Shown in pieces: positions 1 through 7,579 of a DNA stretch of 21,899 bases; the first letter of the stretch is position 1; every line of letters begins with the position of its first letter. This DNA is from Cryomorphaceae bacterium. Lineage in GTDB: Bacteria > Bacteroidota > Bacteroidia > Flavobacteriales > Crocinitomicaceae. The stretch covers positions 1 to 21,899 of the forward strand of contig JAJTDX010000024.1 in NCBI GenBank assembly GCA_021298235.1, in the 5' to 3' direction. The notes below the pieces were generated by a model that saw only the letters and a list, made by a program, of their open reading frames with translations, searched no databases and was not told the origin of the DNA. A program made the position numbers and the translations under genes.

Positions 1-658
1 GACCAACCGTTGTCGTTCCATAGATCTTCGCGCCCATCTTGACTTGCGCATTATCTCCCAAAGAAAAAGGCCCTCTGATCATTGAACCTTCCATAATTTC
101 AGCATTTCGGCCAATGTAAACCGGTCCTGTTTTGGTATTAATTACGGAAGCCTCAACGAGAGCCCCTTCTTCCAGAAAAAGCTGATCTTTCGGACCTACT
201 ATTGTCACAGAATCCGAAACAGCTGCGCTTTTTCGCCCGTAGGTTATTCGCTCAAAGTCCTGTCGCAAAACAAGGTCGTTCTTCATGTACAAATCCCATC
301 GCTGTTCCAGAATTACCAACTCTTTCCCCAGATACTGCACCTTTGATTCAGATTTTGGATCACCTGCGAGGAATACATCTCCCACAACAAGAGCCTGATC
401 ATTGTCTAAATGAAATATTGCCACCGCTAGATCCTCATTCGGAATCACCGCAGCATTGACAGTCAATCCATTCTCAAGAGCAGGAAAACATACAGAAAGA
501 TAGGCTTCCGTCAAAAAACCAATTTCTGCTTCAGGAATGTATTGTTTCCAACGTTCAGCATTCGTAAAAATTCCCATGCGCAAATCGCCGAGCGGACGGG
601 TAAGGGTCAACGGTGCAAACCGCAGATGCAACCCATTATCAGAGAGATTGATCTTCAT
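1..658 (-). CDS. GlmU-like sugar nucleotidyltransferase (3' end beyond window)
   Basis: The gene reads right to left from ATG at 658-656, and its 3' end lies outside the window; 219 codons are visible. Near the N-terminus it has FAPLTLTRPLGDLRMGI followed by a TNAERW stretch. This is the opening I associate with the Bacteroidetes 'GlmU family' proteins of about 390 residues, whose nucleotidyltransferase half is divergent. From about residue 150 the sequence changes to short hexapeptide-like turns (for example GPVYIGRNAEIMEGSMIRGP), typical of a left-handed beta-helix. The expected role is in sugar-nucleotide or acyl/acetyl-sugar metabolism for the envelope, but the substrate cannot be read from this fragment. 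The start overlaps the stop of the upstream symporter gene as ATGA (658-655), so the two are probably translationally coupled. The family call is good; the exact reaction is uncertain. Confidence 0.8.
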   Translation of the reverse strand, partial: MKINLSDNGLHLRFAPLTLTRPLGDLRMGIFTNAERWKQYIPEAEIGFLTEAYLSVCFPALENGLTVNAAVIPNEDLAVAIFHLDNDQALVVGDVFLAGDPKSESKVQYLGKELVILEQRWDLYMKNDLVLRQDFERITYGRKSAAVSDSVTIVGPKDQLFLEEGALVEASVINTKTGPVYIGRNAEIMEGSMIRGPFSLGDNAQVKMGAKIYGTTTVG

Positions 659-2112
659 AGCGCTTCAGATGTTTTTCGGGTACTGAAAAGATACAAAAGT
701 AAAAAGGTTAGCATACCGTTAATCACCAGCATTTCATTCCCAAATTTATAGGCTCCAAATAAATTGACGGATTGTTTATCCAGAATGTAACAAAAGACTG
801 GTGCTACAATACATACGACAGGTACCGTCCACTCTGAGATCGCTCTTTTCGTCAATATTCCGAAAGAGAACAACCCAAGTAAAGGTCCGTAGGTATAACC
901 GGCAATTACAAATACCAAATCGATGATGCTTTTATCATCCTTCCATTTAAAAAAGAACACGAGTAAGGTGAAAATTAGAGCAAATATCAAGTGTACAGTT
1001 TGTCTCAGCTTAACCTGTTGTTTTTCATCTAGATCAGTACGGCGCTGAAATCCGAGAATATCGATACAAAAAGAGGAAGTTAGAGCTGTAATTGCACCAT
1101 CTACAGACGGAAAGAGTGCTGAAATCAAGCCCACAATAAAGATAAGGAAAATCCCTTTTGGCAAATAATCACGAACGATTGTAGGGAACATATCATCGGG
1201 AGGAATTTCCAGTCCGTTCTTTGTACCATAGAGATAAAGCAAACCACCGAGGAAAAGGAATAATCCGTTCACCAAAAGCAATACAAAGCTGAAGGTCACC
1301 ATATTCTTTTGTGCGTCTTTCAATGTTTTCACAGAGATATTCTTCTGCATCATTTCCTGATCCAATCCTGTCATGGTAATCGTAATGAATGCTCCACCTA
1401 TAATCGCTTTCAGAAAGAAATCCTTTCTGGTCGGATCCCAGCTCCAGAACTTAGTCATTTCCTGTTTGCCCATCTCGGACCATAAGGATGACCAATCCAG
1501 ATTCAGCATTTCTTTCAATGAAAAGATACAGACGACCAAGGCCAAAAGCATAAAGACCGTTTGCAACGTATCCGTCCAGACGATGGTTTTTACTCCTCCT
1601 TTGAGCGTGTAGAGTACAATCATAGCCATGATGATTAGTGTAGTAACCCAAAATGGAATACCAATTTCATCAAAAACGAATAACTGCAAAACATTAATCA
1701 CCAGATACAAGCGAACCGTGGCTCCAAGCGTTCTGGAAAGAATAAAGTAGCCTGCACCCCATTTGTAGGCTTTGAAACCGAGACGAAATTCCAGGTAACG
1801 ATAAATAGAAGTGAGATTGTGTTTGTAGTAAAGTGGCAAAAGCACATAAGCGACCACAAAATAACCAATGAAAAATCCCAGGACCAACTGATAATAGAAC
1901 CAACCATTTGCTCCGACAGTTCCCGGAACAGAAATGAAAGTCACACCGGAAAGGGAGGTTCCTATCATTCCAAAAGCCACTAGATACCAAGGACTTTGTT
2001 TGTTTCCGGCATAGAAAGATTCTGCATCTGCATTTCTAGAAGTCCACCAGGCAATTAGCACCAAAACAATGAAATACAACAACAGGACACCGGGAACGAT
2101 CAACGGATTCAT
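655..2112 (-). CDS. Sodium:solute symporter family (SSS) transporter
   Basis: A 485-residue polytopic membrane protein, the usual length for the SSS family (PutP, SGLT). Helix 1 begins at residue 3, and helix 2 carries GMIGTSLSGVTFISVPGT (48-65), the conserved broken-helix region. The TLKGGVKTIVWTDTLQT stretch (169-185) is a strong SSS signature. It should bring a small organic solute into the cytoplasm with Na+; the substrate is not predictable here. The helix that normally gives the Na2-site Ser/Thr pair reads SALFPSVDGAITALTSS (331-347). This places Pro335 where PutP has Ser340, with Ser336 at the Thr341 position. The gene overlaps the downstream GlmU-like gene by four bases (ATGA), which suggests linked expression and perhaps uptake of a sugar or amino-sugar. 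That last point is inference only. Confidence 0.9.
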   Translation of the reverse strand: MNPLIVPGVLLLYFIVLVLIAWWTSRNADAESFYAGNKQSPWYLVAFGMIGTSLSGVTFISVPGTVGANGWFYYQLVLGFFIGYFVVAYVLLPLYYKHNLTSIYRYLEFRLGFKAYKWGAGYFILSRTLGATVRLYLVINVLQLFVFDEIGIPFWVTTLIIMAMIVLYTLKGGVKTIVWTDTLQTVFMLLALVVCIFSLKEMLNLDWSSLWSEMGKQEMTKFWSWDPTRKDFFLKAIIGGAFITITMTGLDQEMMQKNISVKTLKDAQKNMVTFSFVLLLVNGLFLFLGGLLYLYGTKNGLEIPPDDMFPTIVRDYLPKGIFLIFIVGLISALFPSVDGAITALTSSFCIDILGFQRRTDLDEKQQVKLRQTVHLIFALIFTLLVFFFKWKDDKSIIDLVFVIAGYTYGPLLGLFSFGILTKRAISEWTVPVVCIVAPVFCYILDKQSVNLFGAYKFGNEMLVINGMLTFLLLYLFSTRKTSEAL

Positions 2113-2201
2113 AAGATCAATTTGAGGATGAAGTTACTATTTTCCAATCGAACTGAACCTTAAGGAAATTGTAGTTGTTACTTTTTTGTCAAAGGGAATT
2201 T

Positions 2202-2209
2202 TATCTTTG
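2202..2209 (+). promoter_or_regulatory. Candidate -7 promoter box TATCTTTG
   Basis: TATCTTTG matches the Bacteroidetes -7 consensus TAnnTTTG, 17 bases before the ATG at 2227. The nearest suitable upstream TTG (2175-2177) is 24 bases away, one more than the usual 17-23, so the -33 element is weak. Confidence 0.5.
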
Positions 2210-2226
2210 TCTAAAATAAACATCAA

Positions 2227-2748
2227 ATGGATATTCTTCTTCAAATTGCACTCATCATAATTCCATCCGGCGCCGTAATGCTCACTGCGATCTATTTTCT
2301 GCGCAGAGAATCATCAAAAGAGGTTTTCAATATGAAAGCTGAACTGAAAAAACAACGTCAGGAATACTTTCTACCATCACGTGTGGAGGCCTATCAGCGA
2401 GCAATTTTACTTATGGAACGTATTCATCCGAACAGTCTAGTGATGCGTTTACACAATCCTGGATTACCTGCAAAAGCCCTTCAAGCTGATTTTCTTAAAG
2501 CGATCCGTGAGGAATATGATCACAATGTGGCGCAACAACTTTTCATTTCTCCGCAAGGCTGGCAAATGGTAAAAAACTCGAAGGAGGAGACTATTAAGAT
2601 CATCAACATTGCTGGAAATCAAATGCTGGCAACCTCCACAGGTATGGATTTATCTGCCAAAATTTTTGAAATTGTCGCGGAAGTTGGGCAGTTACCGACC
2701 GAGATTACAGTAGATTACTTGAAGACTGAGTTACAGGAGTTGTTCTAA
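2227..2748 (+). CDS. Small membrane-anchored protein of unknown function
   Basis: A 173-residue protein. Residues about 4-24 form one hydrophobic segment, followed by a basic RRESSKE stretch, so the bulk is probably cytoplasmic. Residues about 28-60 are charged and helical, with a possible short coiled coil (NMKAELKKQRQEYF), and the rest looks helical and soluble. It resembles small conserved Bacteroidetes proteins I remember only as uncharacterised, and I recognise no catalytic motif. It stands alone on the plus strand between two minus-strand operons. Its TAA (2746-2748) abuts the TTA stop complement of the S4 gene, leaving no room for a terminator between them. Coding is supported by a clean frame, a good -7 box and sensible composition. 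The function is unknown. Confidence 0.75.
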   Translation: MDILLQIALIIIPSGAVMLTAIYFLRRESSKEVFNMKAELKKQRQEYFLPSRVEAYQRAILLMERIHPNSLVMRLHNPGLPAKALQADFLKAIREEYDHNVAQQLFISPQGWQMVKNSKEETIKIINIAGNQMLATSTGMDLSAKIFEIVAEVGQLPTEITVDYLKTELQELF

Positions 2749-2961
2749 TTAAACGAGGTTAATTTCCGTTCCTTTTACTTGGATCTTATCTCCAGCAATC
2801 AATTTGGCTCGCTTACGTAGCTCAACCTCACCGTTCCGTTTGACCGCGCCATCATCTACCATCAGCTTGGCGTGACCTCCCGTTTGCGCAATTCCTGTTG
2901 CCTTGAGTAACTGGATCAGCTCTATGTATTCGCCATCTATTTTGAATCGGATCGTTTTCAT
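2749..2961 (-). CDS. S4-domain RNA-binding protein, YbcJ-like
   Basis: A 70-residue protein that is essentially one S4 domain. The core reads LIQLLKATGIAQTGGHAKLM, then a GAVKRNGEVELRKRAKL turn and GDKIQVKGTEI. This is the alpha-L fold used to bind structured RNA, as in YbcJ-type stand-alone S4 proteins, which are usually about 70 residues. It should bind RNA in the cytoplasm, probably rRNA or ribosome-related, but the target is not known from sequence. The ATG (2961-2959) overlaps the MeaB stop (2960-2958) as ATGA, so translation is probably coupled to meaB. A functional link between an S4 protein and MeaB is not one I know of. The stop abuts that of the convergent gene at 2748. Confidence 0.88.
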   Translation of the reverse strand: MKTIRFKIDGEYIELIQLLKATGIAQTGGHAKLMVDDGAVKRNGEVELRKRAKLIAGDKIQVKGTEINLV

Positions 2962-4001
2962 GGCTTCTTTTGATTTTCGATGTATAAGGCATACAGTTGT
3001 TCTGCTGCCTCAAGCGAACTCAATTCTCCCTTCTGTACCAGTGTTTCACTTTTCTTTAGTGCTTGAAGCACCTCTTCGTGCGAATAAAAGTCGTTCAAAA
3101 TCAATTCTTTCAGTGTCTCATTGAGCCAAAAAGCATTTTGCTGATTTCTTTGATCAGTAATGGAACCATTGATCGTATTCTGATTCACAAAGCTTTCGAT
3201 ACAAGTCCAAACCTTGTCGATGTGTTTACGTTCGATGGAGCTCACTGTCATAGCCTGAGGAATCCATTTATTCGCTCTGGGAGGAAACAAATGCATGGCG
3301 TTCGCATATTCCCTTCGTGCAAGCTCTGCTTTTTGTTCGTTACCACTGTCCGCTTTAGTAATAACAAGCGCATCAGCCATTTCCATGATGCCGCGCTTGA
3401 TCCCTTGCAACTCATCTCCGGCGCCAGCCAACATAAGTAGTAAAAAGAAATCTACCATTGAGTGAACCAATGTCTCAGATTGACCGACACCTACCGTTTC
3501 TACAAGGATCACATCAAAACCTGCTGCTTCACACAGAAAAATACTTTCACGTGTTTTGCGCGCAACACCTCCTAGTGTTGTTCCAGCTGCGGTAGGACGA
3601 ATAAATACATTCTCCATCACCGAAAGCTCTTGCATCCGAGTTTTGTCGCCAAGTATACTACCTCCGCTACTCGAGCTTGACGGATCGATCGCTAATACAG
3701 CGACTCGTTTACCGAGATCTACCAATAGTTTTCCAAAACTTTCAATAAATGTACTCTTTCCAACGCCAGGCACCCCCGTGATTCCAATTCGAACTGATTG
3801 ACCTGTATGAGGGAGGCATTTACTGACAAGCTCGGCAGCAGGTTTGCGATCTTCAGTGCGTGTACTTTCTATAAGAGTAATTGCCGAACTGAGAGCTTCA
3901 CGATCACCTTCAAGCAAGCCCTCCAATAACTTGTCGATAGTAAGTCCAGCACGACGTTCACGACGGCGGTTCAACCAATGTTCAAGGTGTTGTTGATCCA
4001 T
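2958..4001 (-). CDS. meaB: MeaB, methylmalonyl-CoA mutase-associated GTPase
   Basis: A 347-residue G3E-family GTPase close to the usual MeaB length of about 330. Visible motifs are Walker A GVPGVGKS (76-83), DPSSSSSGGSILGDK (106-120), the switch region ETVGVGQSE (168-176) and the base-specificity motif TKAD (215-218). The N-terminal helical segment and the C-terminal dimerisation arm are both present. MeaB proteins guard methylmalonyl-CoA mutase: they gate adenosylcobalamin delivery and protect the enzyme from inactivation using GTP. The mutase subunits are not in this window, so the partner must be encoded elsewhere. In Bacteroidetes this separation would not be surprising. The older name ArgK for this family refers to a role now discounted. 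A matching promoter lies just upstream, with its -33 TTG inside a heptamer repeat. Confidence 0.95.
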   Translation of the reverse strand: MDQQHLEHWLNRRRERRAGLTIDKLLEGLLEGDREALSSAITLIESTRTEDRKPAAELVSKCLPHTGQSVRIGITGVPGVGKSTFIESFGKLLVDLGKRVAVLAIDPSSSSSGGSILGDKTRMQELSVMENVFIRPTAAGTTLGGVARKTRESIFLCEAAGFDVILVETVGVGQSETLVHSMVDFFLLLMLAGAGDELQGIKRGIMEMADALVITKADSGNEQKAELARREYANAMHLFPPRANKWIPQAMTVSSIERKHIDKVWTCIESFVNQNTINGSITDQRNQQNAFWLNETLKELILNDFYSHEEVLQALKKSETLVQKGELSSLEAAEQLYALYIENQKKP

Positions 4002-4006
4002 GTAAG

Positions 4007-4034
4007 CAAATGTACATTGTTTTCATCAGAACAA
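4007..4034 (-). promoter_or_regulatory. Candidate meaB promoter, TTG-N17-TACATTTG
   Basis: On the minus strand TACATTTG (4014-4007) matches TAnnTTTG exactly and ends six bases before the meaB ATG. A TTG (4034-4032) sits 17 bases upstream, at the short end of the accepted spacing. That TTG belongs to the first heptamer (GAACAAA complement) of the repeat array, so the repeat may supply the -33 element. The leader would be very short. Confidence 0.55.
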
Positions 4035-4157
4035 AGAGCAAAGAACAAGGAGCAAGGAGTTTTCTTTAAAAATCGATTTTTTGATTTCAACTTCCTTATT
4101 TACTGACAACAAATTATTCATTGGAATCTTTGTTCTTTATTCTTTGCTCTTTGTTCT
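4028..4157. repeat. Inverted heptamer arrays (GARCAAR) flanking an AT-rich spacer
   Basis: The left arm has four tandem 7-mers from 4029 to 4056 (GAACAAA, GAGCAAA, GAACAAG, GAGCAAG) plus GAG. The right arm, 4129-4156, holds four units in the opposite orientation (TTTGTTC, TTTATTC, TTTGCTC, TTTGTTC). Positions 4028-4045 are perfectly complementary to 4140-4157 (18 bp). Pairing continues inward with one mismatch and several G-T pairs to about 30 bp, leaving a loop of about 70 bases. It fills most of the divergent intergenic region between meaB and the phosphoesterase gene. It does not look like an IS end or a terminator. Confidence 0.85.
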
Positions 4158-4187
4158 TACTAGGAATACCCAATAATGAATAAACAC

Positions 4188-4195
4188 TAACTTTA
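4188..4195 (+). promoter_or_regulatory. Possible -7 box TAACTTTA before phosphoesterase gene
   Basis: TAACTTTA matches seven of eight positions in the TAnnTTTG pattern (six of them specified, last base differs) and ends five bases before the ATG at 4201. I see no TTG at the expected distance upstream. This is a weak call. Confidence 0.3.
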
Positions 4196-4200
4196 TCTCC

Positions 4201-4698
4201 ATGAAGCGTATCGGCTTACTTTCAGACACTCACGGTTACTTGGATCCTAAGATTTATGAGTATTTCAAAGATGTGGATGAGATCTGGCACGCCGGAGATG
4301 TTGGTTCACTTGATGTAATCGACGAACTTCGTAAATTCAAATCGTTACGAGGTGTTTTTGGAAATATAGATGATCATAAAATCAGACAAGAATTACCCGA
4401 ATTCAACCGATTCTTTTGTGAGGATGTGGAAGTTCTGATCACACATATTGCAGGGAAACCCGGAAAATATGCCAAGCCTGCTTTCGATGAGATTGAACGC
4501 CGCCCACCAAAGCTCTTTATCTGCGGTCACTCCCACATTTTACTAGTTCAAATGGATAAACGATATAATATGCTTTGGATGAACCCTGGTGCCTGCGGTT
4601 TTAAAGGTTTTCATTCCGTTAAAACGATCTTAAGGTTCTCAATCACCGAAGATCAAATTCACGATCTTGAAGCGATTGAGCTAGGCAAACGTGTATGA
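4201..4698 (+). CDS. YfcE/MJ0936-family metallophosphoesterase
   Basis: A 165-residue calcineurin-like phosphoesterase of the small YfcE/MJ0936 class. All metal-binding motifs are present in order: DTHG (9-12), GDVG (32-35), GNID (54-57, where the family often has GNCD), the His of THIAGKPGKY (His82), GHSH (109-112) and NPGACG (128-133). Such enzymes hydrolyse phosphodiesters in vitro with Mn2+ or related metals; the physiological substrate is unknown for most members. No signal peptide is present, so it is cytoplasmic. It is the first gene of a plus-strand run and lies 28 bases before porQ, so the two may share a transcript. Family assignment is firm, substrate is open. Confidence 0.93.
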   Translation: MKRIGLLSDTHGYLDPKIYEYFKDVDEIWHAGDVGSLDVIDELRKFKSLRGVFGNIDDHKIRQELPEFNRFFCEDVEVLITHIAGKPGKYAKPAFDEIERRPPKLFICGHSHILLVQMDKRYNMLWMNPGACGFKGFHSVKTILRFSITEDQIHDLEAIELGKRV

Positions 4699-4726
4699 TT
4701 AAAATTTTTCGGTTTTCTTTGCGTTA

Positions 4727-5767
4727 ATGAACCCAATGACGTTAGCACGAATTAGCATTGTTTGTTTTTTAAGTTTAAACTTGAATGCACAGTCAGGTGG
4801 ATCAAAGACTTTCGCATTTCTTGACCTGACTTACAACGCACGGGCAGCAGGACTTGGAAACGATTTCATTTCAGTGAAAGATCAGGACATCAACCTCGGA
4901 ATTGCTAATCCTGCTCTGTTAAATCCTAAAATGATCGGACAGTTAAGCGTAAATCAGGCATTGATGGCTGGAGGTATCAATTACGGAATGGCTGCTTATG
5001 GATTTAAACTGAAAGATGGGTTCTTGGGAACCTCGGTTCGTTATGTGAACTATGGTGAATTTACCCGAAGAGAAATTAATGGAACTGAGGCTGGAAGCTT
5101 TACCCCTTTTGAATGCATCATCACTGGATCTTACGGCAAACAACTCAACCCGAGAATTTCAGTTGGAGCCGGCCTGAATCTAATCGCATCTCAACTTGAA
5201 AGTTACAATGCTTTCGGAATAACAGCAGACCTCGGTGGTGTCTACACCAATGAGTCGGAAAACTTACTCGTTACAGCATTAGTGAAAAATGCAGGAATAC
5301 AGTTAAAAAACTACACGACCAAAGAAAAAGATGAGCTTCCGGTAGAATTTCAAATGGCTGTTTCTTACAAATTGAGCCATGCACCGTTTCGGTTTTCTCT
5401 CTTAGCACACCATTTAAATAAATGGGATATTACGTACAATGATCCAACACTTCAACCTACTATTGACGCTTTGACGGGTGACACCATACCTGTAAAATAT
5501 GCTGGATTTGGAGAGAAAATTGCGCGTCACTTTACCTATCAAGCTGAAATTCTGATCTCAAAAAATCTTCATTTAAGAACAGGCTTTGATTACCACCGCA
5601 GACAAGAAATGAAACTAACTGACCGCCCGGGTTTATCCGGCTTCACATTTGGAATAGGTATGTATTTCAAAAAATTCAGCTTGGATTATGGATTTGCCAT
5701 CACTTCGAGGGCAGGATTTAACAACATGCTCACCTTCTCCACTAATCTCGGACTGTGGCGCAAATAA
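4727..5767 (+). CDS. porQ: Type IX secretion system protein PorQ
   Basis: A 346-residue outer-membrane beta-barrel of the PorV/PorQ group. A signal peptide ends near ANAQ-like residues (LNLNAQ, cleavage after Ala21). The mature start, GGSKTFAFLDLTYNARAAGLGN, is the family's opening. A later LLAHHLNKWDITYNDP segment (about 224-239) and a C-terminus rich in alternating aromatic strands match PorQ. PorQ is an accessory of type IX secretion, thought to work with PorZ and PorU at the surface to attach A-LPS to cargo. No cargo with a C-terminal sorting domain and no other Por/Spr gene is in the window. In many Bacteroidetes, as I recall, porQ neighbours cmk; here cmk is about 9.5 kb away. The start at 4727 is used, though Met4 (4736) is possible. 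Confidence 0.88.
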   Translation: MNPMTLARISIVCFLSLNLNAQSGGSKTFAFLDLTYNARAAGLGNDFISVKDQDINLGIANPALLNPKMIGQLSVNQALMAGGINYGMAAYGFKLKDGFLGTSVRYVNYGEFTRREINGTEAGSFTPFECIITGSYGKQLNPRISVGAGLNLIASQLESYNAFGITADLGGVYTNESENLLVTALVKNAGIQLKNYTTKEKDELPVEFQMAVSYKLSHAPFRFSLLAHHLNKWDITYNDPTLQPTIDALTGDTIPVKYAGFGEKIARHFTYQAEILISKNLHLRTGFDYHRRQEMKLTDRPGLSGFTFGIGMYFKKFSLDYGFAITSRAGFNNMLTFSTNLGLWRK

Positions 5768-5807
5768 CTCAGGTGTAAAATCAAATTCCTCTCTTCGTTC
5801 ATTTGTG

Positions 5808-5815
5808 TATTTTTG
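5808..5815 (+). promoter_or_regulatory. Candidate -7 box TATTTTTG before M61 peptidase gene
   Basis: TATTTTTG is an exact TAnnTTTG match, 20 bases before the ATG at 5836. No TTG lies 17-23 bases upstream, so only the -7 element is supported. Confidence 0.45.
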
Positions 5816-5835
5816 CCCACAAATAACATAGAGAC

Positions 5836-7545
5836 ATGGTTTCTTACACTTTTTCCATTGACAATGCGAACCAGCAATACCTTGCGATCAGCGTTGAATT
5901 CAATACAACAGGAGCTCAAACGATCCTTCACCTTCCCGCCTGGAGACCGGGACGTTATGAGCTTGGAAATTTTGCAAAGAATATTAAGAATCTCAGAGTT
6001 TTCGACTCCAAAAACAAACGATTAGACGTTCAAAAATCAACCAAAAACTCCTGGATCGTCGACACCTCAGCCACCGAGACCATTCGTGTCGATTACAGTT
6101 ACTATGCTTCCGAACTAAATGCCGGTTCTACCTTTTTATCACAGGAACTTCTCTACGTCAACCCGGTAAATTGTTGTATATATACAACAGAAAGTACCGA
6201 AGAGAATATTGAATTAACTCTTTCAATTCCAAATAATTGGAAGATTGCTTGCGCTCTAAAACAAAGCAAAAACACTCTTTTTGCTTCGAATTTCGATGAG
6301 CTGGCCGACTCCCCTTTGATATGTGCGGAAAAGTTGCTACACGAGACCTATGTTTCTGGAGAAACAACTTTTCATATTTGGTTCAACGGAGAAGTGAAGC
6401 CCGACTGGGAACGATTGGTCAATGATTTTAAGGCATTTACAGATAAACAGATCGAAAAATTTATAGAATTCCCCGTAACAGAATACCATTTCCTTTTCCA
6501 CATTCTACCCTACAAGGCCTATCATGGGGTTGAGCATACGCGATCAACCGTCATTACGCTTGGTCCGTCATACGATGTGTTTGGACCATTGTATAAAGAA
6601 CTGCTGGGTATCTCCTCGCATGAGTTGTACCACACCTGGAATGTAAAAACCATTCGACCGATTGAAATGCTTCCCTATGATTTTTCCAAAGAGAATTATT
6701 CTCGACTGGGTTATATCTGCGAGGGAATCACCACGTACATGGGAGATCTTTTTTTATTAAAAAGTGGTGTTTTCAGTTTGCGTCAATACTTAAATGAACT
6801 CACTGGACAATTTCAGAAACACTTTGATAATCCCGGACGTTTCAACTATTCCGTAGCAGAGTCATCCTTTGACACGTGGCTTGACGGATACGTTCCAGGC
6901 GCACCGGGCCGCAAGGTTTCTATCTACACAGAAGGATGTCTTTTGGCCCTGGTCACCGACGTTATGATCCTTAAGGCAACCTCTAATAAATATGGATTGG
7001 ACGAAGTCATGAAACGTCTTTATTTCAATTATGCATTGCAAGGCAAAGGAGTTTCAGAATCAGACTATAAAGCTGAACTTGAGGCTATTTGTGGGCATTC
7101 GTTTGACACCTTTTTTAAAGAGTATGTGAATGGAACTGCCCCATATGAGGCAATTCTAACCGAGGTATTAGAGCACCTTGGATTTGAATTATCTCATGCC
7201 CCATCCCCTTCTTACGCCGCTGCGCGGTTGGGAATGAAGGTATCGCCAAGTGGAAACGGTGTAATTGTATCTGCCATGTACTCAGGAGGACCAGCACAAT
7301 TAGGAGGCTTGATGCTCAATGATGAGCTGATTGGTGTGAATGGAATCGCTTTCGCAGGAGATATGGAAAAATGGTGCGTTTACTTCGATGAAAACGAAAA
7401 GAACTTTACCGTAAAACGTGCCGGAAGACTAATTGAAATCAAATTACCGGAGGTTCAAAGAAACTTTTACATGGAATACACCATTCTACCTATCTCTGAA
7501 CCTAATGTACATCAAAGAAAAGCGTTTGAAGCATGGGGTTCGTAA
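5836..7545 (+). CDS. M61-family metallopeptidase with C-terminal PDZ domain
   Basis: A 569-residue protein with the three-part layout of M61 (glycyl aminopeptidase-like) enzymes: a beta-rich N-terminal domain (about 1-175), a thermolysin-like catalytic domain (about 180-445) and a PDZ domain (about 465-555). The catalytic domain has the substrate-site GVEH (231-234), the zinc motif HELYH (262-266) and, 30 residues after the second His, Glu296 in CEGITTY as the expected third zinc ligand. The PDZ core reads GVIVSAMYSGGPAQLGGLMLND-like, split across residues 474-496. Many relatives carry signal peptides, but this N-terminus (MVSYTFSIDNANQQ) has none. The -7 box at 5808 leaves little room for a longer start, so I infer a cytoplasmic enzyme. 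Substrate unknown, probably peptides. Confidence 0.92.
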   Translation: MVSYTFSIDNANQQYLAISVEFNTTGAQTILHLPAWRPGRYELGNFAKNIKNLRVFDSKNKRLDVQKSTKNSWIVDTSATETIRVDYSYYASELNAGSTFLSQELLYVNPVNCCIYTTESTEENIELTLSIPNNWKIACALKQSKNTLFASNFDELADSPLICAEKLLHETYVSGETTFHIWFNGEVKPDWERLVNDFKAFTDKQIEKFIEFPVTEYHFLFHILPYKAYHGVEHTRSTVITLGPSYDVFGPLYKELLGISSHELYHTWNVKTIRPIEMLPYDFSKENYSRLGYICEGITTYMGDLFLLKSGVFSLRQYLNELTGQFQKHFDNPGRFNYSVAESSFDTWLDGYVPGAPGRKVSIYTEGCLLALVTDVMILKATSNKYGLDEVMKRLYFNYALQGKGVSESDYKAELEAICGHSFDTFFKEYVNGTAPYEAILTEVLEHLGFELSHAPSPSYAAARLGMKVSPSGNGVIVSAMYSGGPAQLGGLMLNDELIGVNGIAFAGDMEKWCVYFDENEKNFTVKRAGRLIEIKLPEVQRNFYMEYTILPISEPNVHQRKAFEAWGS

Positions 7546-7547
7546 CA

Positions 7548-7569
7548 TCAATTGACACGTGTCAATTGA
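7548..7569. repeat. 22-bp perfect palindrome between convergent genes
   Basis: Half-sites CAATTGACAC and GTGTCAATTG meet with no loop at 7558/7559, and one more T-A pair extends the symmetry to 22 bp. It lies three bases after the M61 peptidase stop and eleven before the TonB receptor stop. It has no run of T after it, so it is not a standard intrinsic terminator, though it could fold in either transcript. Its CAATTGACA core recurs in the 15-bp array near 10127-10135. Confidence 0.8.
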
Positions 7570-7579
7570 GTGCCTTAAC

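Noticed and set aside
202..459. Plus-strand open frame of 85 codons
   Set aside because: It is antisense to the GlmU-like gene and has no recognisable protein features.
7546..7579. Intrinsic terminator between convergent genes
   Set aside because: The palindrome has no loop, is AT-rich at its ends and is not followed by a T run on either strand; termination there remains possible but not supported.
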